A stretch of DNA of 64,000 nt from contig NC_092569.1 in assembly GCF_037975245.1 (NCBI RefSeq), positions 23,466,168-23,530,167 of the forward strand, in the 5' to 3' direction. A program made the translations under genes and the position numbers. This document shows, in pieces, positions 48,318-60,045 of this stretch. This stretch comes from Apostichopus japonicus (taxonomy: Eukaryota > Echinodermata > Holothuroidea > Aspidochirotida > Stichopodidae). How positions within the stretch are numbered: position 1 is the stretch's first letter; each line of letters opens with the position of its first letter. The notes below the pieces were generated by a model that had not been told where the DNA came from, did not search any database, and saw only the letters and a list, made by a program, of their open reading frames with translations.

Positions 48318-48475
48318 TGTTCCTCTTTCTCTTCGCGTTTTTCTTTTACTCCCTCCTTTTCTCCTTTTTCTCTCTTTCTTCTTTTTCTTTTCCCTTCCTT
48401 CCTCTCCTCCTCTTCTTTTTCCCCCTCTTTTTCCCTTTTTTCTTCCCTTTTTTTTTCTCTCCTCTTTTTCTTACC
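48318..48475 (+). repeat. Polypyrimidine (CT-rich) tract
   Basis: About 150 bases almost entirely C and T on the plus strand, inside the DNA transposon. The open frames it creates on both strands are compositional artefacts. Confidence 0.9.
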
Positions 48476-48603
48476 CGGGGGGCGCGCGCCCCCAACGCCC
48501 CCCCCTGGATACGCACCTGAAGACTGTTGTGATCAATACAAACATCATCAAAATACACCATTGTCCTGACAACAAATCGCAGTTTAATGCCTTCCGAGTA
48601 TAA

Positions 48604-49260
48604 TTACGAAACACGATCACTCCATTTCCGCTTCTCCAGTATAGCAGCATGGGTGAGATCGTCGGTGATAAAATACTCCTTATCGATGAGCGAGGTTCGC
48701 TGATTCCGTAGAATAGTAAGTTTATCTTGGAATGTGGCAAGTCGCACCAAAATATGTTTAGGTCGTTGCTGGTTAGGACGGGAAGCACCATCACTATGAG
48801 CTCTAAGAACTTCAGCATCTTGAAGGCCGACAGTACGAAACACTCCCTTAGAAATAGCAACACAATCCTCATCCTCAGAATATGGATAGCCAACTATGCG
48901 AAGATTACACTTTCGAGAAAAGCGCTCTTGTTTATTCACAGCTACCAACAAGTTTTCGTTAGCTTTCTCAAAATAGCAAACTTTAGTTTCCAAGGCAATG
49001 ATATGCCATTGAGTTTCTGCATCTTTTGTCTCGATCACTTCAACTCGGGTGATAATCAAAACCAAAGCTCTGTTGAATTCCCCATCAATACGATTAAGGT
49101 CATCTTTAATCAGAAGCATGGATTCCCGAATAGACTTGCCCAAGTCGTCAACCTGCGCCTGGTTATGGTCTTCGTCTGAGGAATTGTAAAGGCTATCTCG
49201 CCTAACAAAATCTAACGTACGTTGTGAAGGCGTTGTCTGCTGATTCTTATTTTTAGCCAT
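48604..49260 (-). pseudogene. L1/Tx1-like ORF1, copy B, uninterrupted
   Basis: 218 open codons from MAKNKNQQTTPSQRTL. An acidic N-terminal part (SSDEDHNQAQVDDLGKSI) and a predicted coiled-coil-like segment (about residues 45-100) lead to the conserved middle RKCNLRIVGYPYSEDEDC. The C-terminal half has NQQRPKHILVRLATFQDKL and ITDDLTHAAILEKRKW. The order matches L1 ORF1p-type RNA-binding proteins. The last ~30 residues (VIVFRNYTRKALNCD) fall in another frame, as in copy A. An earlier in-frame ATG (49,326) exists, but copy A supports the MAKNKN start. Confidence 0.75.
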
Positions 49261-49370
49261 TTTAGTTGCTCTTCTAGTACGGGAGGAGGGACTGTAGTTA
49301 ACAAGGATGCATTCTGCGGAGCCCAAATAACGTGGAGCATTCTACTACACCGCCATCTTGTAATGAATAT

Positions 49371-50219
49371 GAATAAACAAGATGAACAGGATCATATATG
49401 TGAATGTATTTGGTTCAATGTATTTATATTCCTAAAGAAGAGTGGCGTAACCAGCGGGAATAGTAGGCTGGAACCCCACCCTCCCTAGTTAAATGCCCCC
49501 GCCCCCCAATGACAAATGTGGGAAAGAAAAATATTGGACGTAAATGACAAAATGCATTTAAAGGGTTAAACCAGTTCGCTCATGACGTTCATGCTTAATT
49601 GACGGGAATTCTCAAATGTTATACCAGCCGATTGCGTCTAATGTTAAATATTATCCTATCATGTTGCTTTCTGTTATCGCTACGAGGCCCCTATCCCACA
49701 TTCGAGGCCCCCATCCCTGTCAAGCACGCTACCAAACGAAATAACCTGCTACCATGCTTGTTATATTAGGTGTATGTTTATAACTTTTTCCATCGTTAAT
49801 TATATCGACCATCCGTTAATCAGAACTAAGTCTTGTTTTAGAAAAGTCATAATCGAGGTAATAGACAACGTACAAGTATCGTGGTGAAGCAATAGATAAT
49901 CAGCTTCCTTGGCAGGACCACATTGAATATTTTTATTGATTTATTTGGCTACAAGGATCAACCTGAGATTGCACTGTCTCCGTAAATTAACCCTTCAACC
50001 TTTACTGAGCGGATCCCCCCCCCCCCCAACCTAACACTTTGAAATTTAAATAGCCGCATTGATACTAGTTTTTGTTTCATAATCCCGTGATTTGCAGTGT
50101 GTGGCTGTATTGTATGGTGAGGTGGAAATGTGGACGGTACAGATAAATAAAACGTATTGATTTCATTATGTGACAAGCTAGTCTTACTTAGGAGATAATC
50201 AGCTTATGGGGACTCATCA
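49371..50219. other. Flank between L1-like element and LINE fragment, copy B
   Basis: Matches copy A 10,941-11,430 up to about 49,836. The segment 49,858-50,186 has no counterpart in copy A and no recognised gene. A C-rich run lies near 50,015. Confidence 0.55.
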
Positions 50220-50601
50220 TTTCAACGTTATCTTGAGGCTAGGCTTAACACCGTACTTGACGATAACAACCACCCCCTATATGTGTAGATCTTAATAGTG
50301 CAATAATCCCTCGTAGTGCAAGGTTGAGACTACCATATGCTGTTACAAACCAACTCAATTCATCATTTATCCCTCGTTGTATTAAACTTTATAACAATCT
50401 ATTTAATCGTTAGGTTTCTGGTATTGTACTATTTTACTTTCCTACTTAGACTTCGTTGCTTCTTAACTTGTCTTTTCCTCCTAGCGCAATTGTATATCAT
50501 TACCCTTTTTTTTGCATTCTTATGTATTTATCATGTTTTTATTGCGAACATGCGATTACCCTTTTGGGATATAATAGGGTTGAACTTGAACTTGAATCTG
50601 T
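50220..50601 (+). mobile_element. LINE 3' fragment, copy B
   Basis: Counterpart of 12,425-12,816. It encodes NSAIIPRSARLRLPYAVTN and SSFIPRCIKLYNNLFNR before a stop at about 50,410. It ends with the tail TTTTGGGATA ... TTGAACTTGAACTTGAATC. Shared by both copies. Confidence 0.65.
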
Positions 50602-51310
50602 TATGGAAGCAAAGCTTACTTTGTGATGTTATATAACACACAATACGTCGAGCTGCAGGTTCAAGCATAAATTGGTAATTCGAATATACCACAAGGGCAG
50701 TAAAAACGTCTATAGCAATGGTAACATATAGTTTATACATCAACTGAGTTTTTCGCGGAAGTAGTCCGTGTAGTTAATACAGTCGAAAGGAGTAAACAAA
50801 TTGGTCACAAATTATTTCTCGTCAAAAGCCATCTCTTGCTCTAGTGACACAACTTGTTGTTCAATGAATCGAATTCAGATCCTTTATTTCGGATAACTTA
50901 CAATCGGAGACTTCCGTATGTCTCATTTGCAGTTTTCATTTTTACAGCCAACTGTCCGCTGCGGATAACATCAAACTGTAGCATGCAAAGCTCAACCCGT
51001 AATCCACGATTGAGATTACAATTACTTCTTGCAATTGCAATTTCATTGAGATTGCAATTACTTCACAAACCTATAGCATCGATAATGTTGATATCATCAT
51101 TTATTTGCTCGATTGGCATTCCATAAATTTAGCGTGCAATTCAGGTAAGCACGTAGGCGGGATAAAATCGCGACATGTAACGATGGGCGTTGCTCAATGG
51201 AATGAAGGACTCAACATTTATCAGATGCCAAATCGTGAAGTTTGGTTCCCTTCGCTGTCATTTTTAAATGACTTATATGACATGTTAAAATGTTACCAAA
51301 GAGAACTGAC

Positions 51311-51717
51311 ACGTACGGAAGCGCACAACAGACATGTATTTTGACGTTTAGATGCAACGACTCATCAACACTACAAGAAGTTGAAAATTCACGTTTTGAC
51401 GACATATTCTATATTGTCGAAATGTCGAAAATCTGACAATTTAAATCTTGTCGAGAAGCATCAACTCGTCATGATGACAAAGTGAGAAAATTCACGTTTT
51501 TGACGAGATCATACCAAATCGTTAAACTGTCAAAAATCTGAAAATTTATATTTTGTCGGGATTTATCTGGCCAAAACGTCAATTTTCCATTGTTGTGTAT
51601 CATTTAGACGAGTTAGTACCTCTCGACAAAACGTCAATGTTTGTCTTTCTATATTTTGACGAAATGTTACATCCCATCAAAACGTCACTTGACATGTTTC
51701 GTGTACGCTTACGTACC
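51311..51717. mobile_element. MITE with decayed terminal inverted repeats, copy B
   Basis: Counterpart of 13,496-13,934. The ends ACGTACGGAAGCG and CGCTTACGTAC still pair, but with substitutions, and the right end has lost about 20 bases present in copy A. Confidence 0.7.
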
Positions 51718-51719
51718 TC

Positions 51720-54700
51720 ACAGATATCTTGGTAACATGCACATGTGTAGTGGAGAAGGACAATCTACAGAGAAACGTAATGGCAGGCTGTAAAGTCTGA
51801 CAGTATACAATAGAAACATGATCGAAAAATGTGGTGTTTTTTTTTTTAATAAATTGCGAGGACAACAACCAAAACACCACATCAACTCTATCTCTCGGTT
51901 TCCAGAGATAGCGAGGTTTAACATTCTATTCCTTTATAAAAACATATGTGGACCTGGGATCGTTAAAAGCCCATGCTGAGGGGAGGGTGTGGGGGTTGAT
52001 CCAAATAAATTCTGAGGCATACTTAAACTACAAAAAAAGGTTTATAATAAGATAATAAGGTCCACATGGTGTTGAAAAAGCACTGTGCTTTAAAATAATT
52101 CATACGTACATGGATTTGAGAAAGGCACTAGAGGAATGTACACTCACTCACTGGATCCAAGCCCGTGGTTGCTCATGATGGAGCATATGAAATGAACAGT
52201 TTCTCAGTAAACATATGCGTTCGTTCGTCCTTCCGTTCGTACGTCCGTTCGTTCGTTCATCTCTCGATTTTAGTATATACACTTAGAGGTTGTATGTTGT
52301 AGTAACATCGGGTAACCTACTCACTAAGTGAGGGCTTCCTTCCCCATGGACCGAAATGTGACATCGTGCTGTAACATTCGTTGCTGTACAAAACGGAGCG
52401 AGTCTCACTCTTTCTCTTATATTGATTCTTTGATGTAAAATGAAGCTATTCTTAATCACTTATTACAGTACCTTCTGCAAGACATACAGAATAATGAGAT
52501 TACGTTATCCGTCGTCGTTTTTGGTCTTGATGCACAAGATCACTGTTCACATGGTCCTGTCGAGCATGTGCATTTGGAACCATCAGGAGAATGAGTATAG
52601 CTTATGACGGTTTTAAAAACAAAAAATTAAATTTACCGATTTTAAAATTTGTACCAGGTGATGAACGTAAGCTATGAGGAAACAGAGATCAAGCGCCGTA
52701 CCCAATTCGCTCCGGTATCACTATGTACATGAAACTGGGTTTTAACATGCATGCCTGGCGAGAGGAGGGTGATAATCAAGGTAAAATATGGGAACCGGGA
52801 GAGTATGGAGGGGCCCGGTAAAACATGGGATGAAGAATAATATATTCTCCTTTTCATATATGCTATGAAGTTAAAAGGGGGGGGGGACAGGTGGCATAAT
52901 AATGTTTCCATGGGCCCGCGATCTGACTTCCAACCCCCTGACCATCAAGTGTACACTTAAAGAACTAAGGCTGTGTTAAAAATGTTTCCATCGATATCTC
53001 TGTCTGTAAAGACTGTTTAATACTGCACGAAGTTTAAATTCTTCCTGAATGAAGTGTCTCAGTACGTCGCTACTTTTGAAAGTGGTGGCGGTATATATAA
53101 AGAGTCGTGACAAACTGTATTCATATCCAACAAACCCAAGATATATCCTATACGGTACCGTACAGTGCACTTACAGTAACAGCCTCTCTACGTAACATCG
53201 TGATCAGAGACGGCGGAAAAGGGGGTGGGAGATAGGGTGGGCGATGAATTTAGCCACAACACCTATGTCATTTGTATTTTTTTAAATCAATATATTTTAG
53301 TTGAAATTTTCAAGAATAAACAAAAAACATCGAACGTTGAAGAATGTAGACGAAAGTTTGAAATAAAGTAGTCGCCATTCTGAGATAAGCGCTGCCAAAA
53401 TAATAGTTTCTTTTTGTAAGAAATCAAGCAAAAAGTCGTAAAACGTGACAAATATTGAACCATTTTGAAAAGCAAAGCCAGAAATTTCGGTTTGTTACAG
53501 GTTGAACTTTCAAGAAGAGAGTGAGGTTAAGAAAAAATAGTAGACATTTTGAGATAAAATATAGAAGTTTCCATGTTTCCATCTGAGCTACCGTAGCATA
53601 TACAAAAGTAAAATTCGTCTGGCAAAGATATCGAAACTGACCACCGGTTACATTTTCCCTACAACCCCCCCCCGCACCCTTACCCCCACCCTAGCACTTT
53701 TCGATAGCTTCTACTTACCCCCCAGTTTAGTTGTTGCTCCAGTTATCTCTTGACTGCGAGAATATTGGTCTCTACCACTTCCACCCTTCCCCCTCCCCCT
53801 TCCTGCTCCATCGTCCAGGGTCAAGTTCATATGGCTACATTGTTCATGTAAGCACTGGTTATGGTGTCACACCCACACACCAAAGTGTGCACAATTCAAA
53901 CAATCCATTCTGGGGCATTACAGTGTACCACATCGCCCCTGGAGGACTTCACACAGGATGAATCCAAAACCGGTACTCGCCACTACATGTACTAGTTACC
54001 TCGTAGAGTCCACACTTATACACCCGTTTACAGTAACTTTTCATTTTTCATTACAAAATTTAAAACATTTCCTTAGGGGAATTCCAACATTCTTGGTGCA
54101 ATTTGGTTGGAATCAAATAAAGGGAGTATCCGGAGTATATTTATGGATCAACCTGAGAGCTTTCCATAGGCCTTTTCAGTTGTCATCATTCTGGTCATGA
54201 AATTTCCTTAATTAAGTTGTATTTCCAAGACAATTCGATGAAAATCACTTGTATTGCAATCGTGATAATCCCTATACACTTCCCGTGTAAAGATGCTGAT
54301 TGTCAAATACAAATTTAGTACATCATGGGTAATATAAACTCCATTGGCAAAGAAAACATGTTAGACAGCATCACCGGACGCGGAAGGATATTCTTGCTGT
54401 GGAAAGAATAAACCGCATTTGAGTGATATTCTGCTGTAACCCGCTTTAATATGACTCACTGTAACGCTTCTATATAGATACACATCTGTACAATGCAGCT
54501 TCGCAGTCCATTTCAGAAATGCAGCTCTTCGAATCAACCAACACATGTGATAAAATATGGTCTATAAAATATTACCTCGGAAATATGGTAAACAACCAAA
54601 CCAAGGGGCACAGTTTCTCGTCATGTCAGGTGAGATCGCAGGTGACCTTCCGAAAGTCTCGTCACCATGCTAACACACAGGTGGTTGTGTAACTGCCAAC

Positions 54701-56030
54701 CGTTGAACTACAGTGATTGGTGATTTCATACGTAATTCCTCGTAGCAATTTCCCGTGTCGTAGCGTAGGCCTACTTGGCAGGAACAGAAATGACTCTTCA
54801 AGTTACTAACATCCATCAGAGAGCGAGATCAAAGGTCGAATACCGAAAGAGCTGTTGTTAACCGTTGTGGAGCCAAAACGCTATTGTTGAAGAAGGCCAG
54901 AATATTCTATTCGACTATCCAGTTCAATATCTGTGCTGTAAACTTACTACCTGTGGCAGAGGTTTTCATCGGTGTGTAATAAACTCGCAATTAAGAAATA
55001 ACACAGGCATATAGCCAACAGGCACAATGGTCATTGTTTCGAGAATCTTCCTAGAACTAGGTTACAGACTTGAAAAACTGAAGAAGAGGATATACCTGGC
55101 TGATGACTAGGGCAAAAGGAAAAAGCCCAGAATTATCCAAGCATGTGTATTGTTTGTGATTTGTTGCGGTTCGGTATGGGCTAACGTGTCCACTGGATAT
55201 CATACAGGATGCAGCCGTATAATTTATTCAATCAACACAAATCTCGTTCTTCGCGTCTTTACAGTGGGTTGATATTTAAAGTCACTAAATGGAAGTATAC
55301 TATGCATGTATGTGGAAGCTGTGAACCGGTTATGGGTTACTTGATGTTTAACATGTAATAATATAATCGTTTAAGGAGTTGTTTGAAATGTTCTCGGAAT
55401 AAACTACAGTTTGGTTTAGCTGTAATCATCAACTCAGTATTTGGAGCAAACCGTGACAGAATGTTTCACTGCTATCACCACGCAGTTTAATGGAATTTAA
55501 TGGTCATTAACGCTCCGACTGGACCGCTAGGCCTGCTAGTAAATTCACGAGCGTCATAGATTCCAATTCCTCCTTCCGTTTTGTAACTATACAGAGTATA
55601 AACCTACAAGAAATCAGTTCATTGGAGGCAAAAAAAAACAGAACTTTGGAATCATAAGACTACCAGTGTTTACTTATCATTGTATAACGTTCCCGGTTAG
55701 TGCCAAATGAAGCTTAATTGCTTACTTAAGGTTTAAGACTTTGAGAGGAACACTGCTTTGCTTTTATCTCTACTGATATAACTTCCTATAAATTGTGTGA
55801 CTTATTGTTACTTATACACAGAAGTTATAGTTCCGCGGTTAAGTACGTGTGGGTGTATCCAGTATCGTCTGCTGTCTTTCTGTTCGAATTATGGATTATT
55901 ACATCAACTTATTTTGTCAATTTTGGATACTGTTGTTTGAATGATTTCACGTTTTAACAATACATATTTCCCAAGTTGCAAGTTCCAACGAAAACTGGGA
56001 GGTTATAGTTAATGAGTGGTAACGATAACG
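51720..56030. other. Upstream flank of TLR copy B, no gene seen
   Basis: Colinear with copy A 13,935-18,100. About 140 bp at 53,851-53,990 are unique to copy B and replace about 20 bp of copy A. No exon or RNA gene was recognised. Confidence 0.55.
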
Positions 56031-56031
56031 A

Positions 56032-56064
56032 TATAAAGCATACCATACGCATCATATTTCAGTG
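56032..56064 (+). promoter_or_regulatory. Core promoter of TLR copy B (TATA box and initiator)
   Basis: TATAAA at 56,032-56,037 and TTCAGT with A at 56,061 keep the same 29-base spacing as in copy A, giving a leader of about 43 bases before the ATG at 56,105. Function is inferred from spacing and conservation. Confidence 0.4.
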
Positions 56065-56104
56065 TATCAAAGTGGATATATAGTAAAGTGTTTTTCTTAT
56101 AAAT

Positions 56105-59100
56105 ATGAAGTCGATTTCGCTTCATTGGCATTGCAATGTTACCATTCTGTTCCTTTTGTTGAATATATTCTCGTTCGGTGGATGCATGGTCAACGAAACG
56201 ATTTGTCTACAGCAGTGGGACTGTAAATGGCGAACTGATTTTCCATATACCCGCACGGAGGGGCAATGTTCATACCTTCTGCCCGGATATTACCCTATAG
56301 ACGGGCCCTCTTCTTCAGCCCCGGAAGGAAGCAGATGTAATTTAAATGTCGATTGCAAAAGGGGAGACGTTAACTCCACTGAGATGTTTGAATGTATACA
56401 TCTCCTTACTGCACAGTCGCTTGTGGAATCTCTGCGTCTTTACCGTTGTAACAATTTGGAACTTAAAAATGGAGATCTCGAATTTTTAACATCTATGATA
56501 GAATTTAATATATCATACGCTGTCATAAAGGAGATGCAAGATGAAGTATTTTACAAAACAACCAACCTTGTTACCGTAGACGTCTATCAGGACTACGAAG
56601 CAGGAGTTAGCATATCGGAATATCCCCGGGCATTTATAGGTCCTGTGCCTCAAAGCACGAGCGAAATTAACAACACTTTCCTGCCAAATTTGAGACATTT
56701 GATACTTTCTAGCTTTAATTTTTCAACGGGGATTCCAGAGAATGCTTTTCAACACCTTGGTGCTTTGGAAACTTTAGAATTTGAGTTTGTTACCCTCCAA
56801 AACAGCGATTTTCAAAGTATGCAAAATTTGACAGAACTTGCACACCTTAAAATTTACGACAGTCAAAATATAGACTCGCTGCCACCACGTATCTCGACTT
56901 TCATGTCGAATCTCCAACATTTTGAATTCTCTATGACTAATATTTCTAATATAACTGTTCAACAGTTAGAATCATTCCATAAGCTGGAAACACTCATATT
57001 GGACAATAACTTGCTTGTAGATATAGACTTGTTGGCATTTCAACATTTGACAAATCTGAGGAGTCTATCTTTAGCTGGAAACCGACAACTACAGATAATT
57101 CCTTTCTTTGATAGACTAACCCAACTTGAAAAAACTTGATCTCAGCAACTGTGCAGTATCTAATCTTTCTCTTGAAGTATTTTCAAATCTCGACAATTTA
57201 AAACATTTGAGTTTAAAGAAGAACAAACTAAAGCAAATTCCACCCCTTTTCACGAATTTTCCAAGTATAACCGGAACTATTACATTAAAAAATGTTGAAA
57301 TCGTTGATTTATCAGACAATGAGATCAGCAGCATTATGACATACACATTCAGTAACTTAGAAAATCTGAAATCTATAAATTTGTATAAAAATTACATTAC
57401 GGAAGTCCATTATAGGACATTTTATAATTTAAAATCACTCGAAAAAGTGTCTCTGGAATTCAATGCCATTCAAAATATTCATAGAGAAGCATTTTACGGA
57501 ATAAGTACCTTGAAATACTTGAATTTAGAGGGTAATATGTTAAGAAATTTCCCAAAGCTTTCCAATGTTAATTGGGAGGTTGACCTTCATCATAACCTTC
57601 CACGAGATCCCTTTTCAACGGACATACGAAGTAATCCACTCCAATGTAACTGTGACATGTTTAAGGATGTGTTTACTCGTGTTGGTCGAGATAAGTGGGA
57701 ATTGCAATATTACTACGATATTATCTGGCCTGGCAATTACTTTTTGACAAACCAACTTTTCGTTCAAGCGAAATTTCTCGAATGCCAGACAAAACGATAC
57801 GGAAAGGATAAAATAGACCTAATGCTACATGATCCAGAGAGGTGGTTCTCCTATGTTTCGTCAATTGATTTATGTCCCCATCTTTGCCGGTGCCTCAGCC
57901 AATGTTCAAACGGTCATTTCTATGCTGTGTGTCAACATGCTAATCTGACTTCAATACCAAACGGATTAGGCTCGTGGGTCAATACTCTCTCTCTTGAAGG
58001 AAATATGATTACCCAATTAGATTCGACATCATTTTCCAATATGCCTGACCTTATCAACGTTGACTTGGGAGACAATCGAATTTCTTCCATAGAGGACGGC
58101 ACCTTTCATAACTTGCATAGTTTACACGAAGTATCTCTACGTGGTAATAACCTTACTGTGATTCGTTCCAATACGTTCAACATCTCCTCGTCTCGGTTGA
58201 AACACCTTGATATATCGTCAAACAATATTGCTGACATCGATCGTGACAGTTTTCTAAGCGTTTCTTCTTTGGAAGATTTAAAACTTGACAATAACAAATT
58301 AGAGACAATTTCTCAAGGAGTCTTTGATAATCTACACAATTTATCGATGTTAACGATTAGCGACAACCCATTCAACTGCACTTGTGATTTGCTGTATTTA
58401 ACAGATTGGTATGTAAAAGTAGCGTTTGTTCCCGAAAGGAGTTTCTCTAGCGATATTGCAGAAATAGGATGTGCTCCATTTTTGAACGAAACTGAACTTT
58501 ACGATTGGATGCAAAAGCAAACGGTGACCTGTAACCCGGTGATTCCCCCTTCTGACAGACCGAAACCAGTCCAACATCCTGGAGCAAGCTCGGTTATAGT
58601 TATTCTTGTTGGGGTTTGTGCTGCTGCAATTACTTCACTTGTTTTAGGTTTCATCTACAAGTTTCGGTTGGAAATATTAGTCCTCATATACACAAAGACA
58701 GGTGTGAAAATATTTGACAGAAATGATAGTAACGGGGAAGAAGAGAAAACATTTGACGCTTTTATATCTTTCAGTAGCATGGATAGGCAGTTTGTTCTAG
58801 AAGAATTCATCCCGAGACTGGAAAGTGAAGAAAACAAACGAAAACTTTGTATTCATCATAGAGATTTCGTCGTAGGTGAATGTATCGCAACCAATATTAT
58901 TAATGCTATAGAGAATAGTAACAAGATTTTAATACTGTGTTCTAAAAATTACTTGGAGAGTGAGTGGTGTTCTTATGAGTTTAAGACATCACACCATCAG
59001 GCATTGAGTGATCGCAGTCGTAGAGTTGTTCTCATCATGGAAGATGTCAAGAAATCAACATTGGATAAGGAAATCAAAGCTTACATTTCAACTAATACTT

Positions 59101-59228
59101 ATTTAGAAAAGAAAGATCCATTATTTTGGTCAAAATTACTATATTCTGTGCCAGCAGCTAAGCGTGGCAATATCGACACATCGAAAGAAATTAATGCGAA
59201 TAATGTCTCTTCTGAAACATGTGTTTAG
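56105..59228 (+). pseudogene. Toll-like receptor, multi-cysteine-cluster type, copy B, one frameshift
   Basis: Same architecture as the receptor at 18,178: signal peptide, Cys-rich start, leucine-rich repeats, C-flanking cap (NPLQCNCDMF), internal N-flanking cap (CPHLCRCLSQC), second repeat block, second cap (NPFNCTCDLL), transmembrane helix and TIR domain (FDAFISF, RDFVVGE, FW). The codon that is TAA in copy A is TTA here. A run of six A at 57,128-57,133, where copy A has five, shifts the frame after codon 340 and ends translation at 57,139. Reading resumes in the +1 frame from 57,126 to a normal TAG at 59,228. One codon is also missing in the TIR domain (VLIMED versus VLIMMED). If the extra A is a base-call error, this is an intact gene of 1,040 residues. 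Confidence 0.9.
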
Positions 59229-59303
59229 ACCGATTACTGAGTATTTATTCCTTTCAGATATGATATGAGAAGTGAGAAGAAAATGCCACATATTATAATT
59301 GAA

Positions 59304-59373
59304 GGGTGGCTCAGTTGGTAAACCGTAGGGCTTGTAAACCAGCCTAGGTCACTGATTCGAATCCGATTCTAGC
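59304..59373 (+). repeat. tRNA-like sequence, copy B
   Basis: Counterpart of 21,376-21,448, with the same A-box-like GGTGGCTCAGTTGG and a B box GATTCGAATCC. Its acceptor 5' strand has diverged (GAAGGGT), which argues against a functional tRNA. Confidence 0.6.
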
Positions 59374-60012
59374 TACAACTATCTCTGCTCATTTCCATTG
59401 TATTATCCGTTGTTAATTTACTTGACATGTGCATGAAAATATAAATATCCATATAATGTAGATTGAGTTTAGTTATAGTCTAACCAACATCGAATATGGT
59501 GTTTCAGCTTTGCGTTCTCATATGACAAAACATGAAGGACTTATCAATGGCAACAGGTTTCAGATTTCTTCCTTGTCAACCAAACCTGGATATGGATCAG
59601 ATACAATATTTATGATAGGAATTATTAAACAATGGAAGTGACGTAAAATTTAGAGGAACTGCTTTCGTTATCACATTTGTGGTAAGGAACCATATATGGC
59701 GCAATCAACACTTTAAAGTATACTTTATCTGTTTATTATCGTTTTGTCTGCAATTTTGTCTAAACTTATCGAGTAGTGCTCAGAATGTTAAAGATTAGAT
59801 ATTCTATCACATTCCAACAAATGAAGGTAAATCAAATTTTCAATAATTGTTCATGGACATTTCGTAGCTCCGACACGTAATTCAGTATAAATGACATATG
59901 CAAAGCAAATTGTTAATATATAGATTTTGTTTGGGTTTGCTAATTAATACCTTATAAGTAGTAATCTTATAATCTAATATTATAATCTAATCTTATAATC
60001 TTATAGCAGCCC

Positions 60013-60013
<1 letters not shown>
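59374..60013. other. Flank between tRNA-like sequence and Penelope-like element
   Basis: Matches copy A 21,449-22,300 minus the foldback element. About 100 bases near 59,885-59,985 are unique to copy B. No gene is seen. Confidence 0.55.

Positions 60014-60042
<29 letters not shown>
60014..60042. repeat. (TA)n microsatellite at the 5' edge of the Penelope-like element
   Basis: About 14 TA units directly abutting the truncated 5' end of the element. Confidence 0.9.

Positions 60043-60043
<1 letters not shown>

Positions 60044-60045
<2 letters not shown>

Larger units (their letters stand above)
46321..48519. mobile_element. Non-autonomous DNA transposon in copy B, with nested elements
   Basis: The left end CAGGCGCGTATCCAGG and the right end CCTGGATACGCACCTG are inverted repeats of each other with one mismatch. 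AAGAC flanks both sides (46,316-46,320 and 48,520-48,524), and copy A shows the empty site with one AAGAC (near 3,886). No transposase is seen in its 2.2 kb. It contains a hAT-like MITE (47,010-47,391), a further MITE-like left end at 47,747 and a polypyrimidine tract (48,318-48,475). The CAGG ends resemble hAT elements, but a 5-bp duplication does not fit the usual 8 bp, so the superfamily stays open. Confidence 0.75.
44010..49370 (-). mobile_element. L1/Tx1-like LINE, copy B, degenerate and interrupted
   Basis: Counterpart of the element at 1,400-10,940. Its ORF1 is uninterrupted, but ORF2 carries a DNA transposon insertion (46,321-48,519). It has also lost the segment matching copy A 3,921-5,497, which includes the endonuclease domain, and about 50 bases around the catalytic YADD box (near 45,640). 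The A-rich 3' end is near 44,010. Confidence 0.8.

Noticed and set aside
48251-48561. Phe/Ser/Leu-rich plus-strand frame and Lys/Arg-rich minus-strand frame
   Set aside because: Both come from the polypyrimidine tract inside a transposon.
57120-57145. Programmed ribosomal frameshifting in TLR copy B
   Set aside because: Copy A has one A fewer and reads straight through, so a one-base insertion explains it. No slippery-site architecture was identified.
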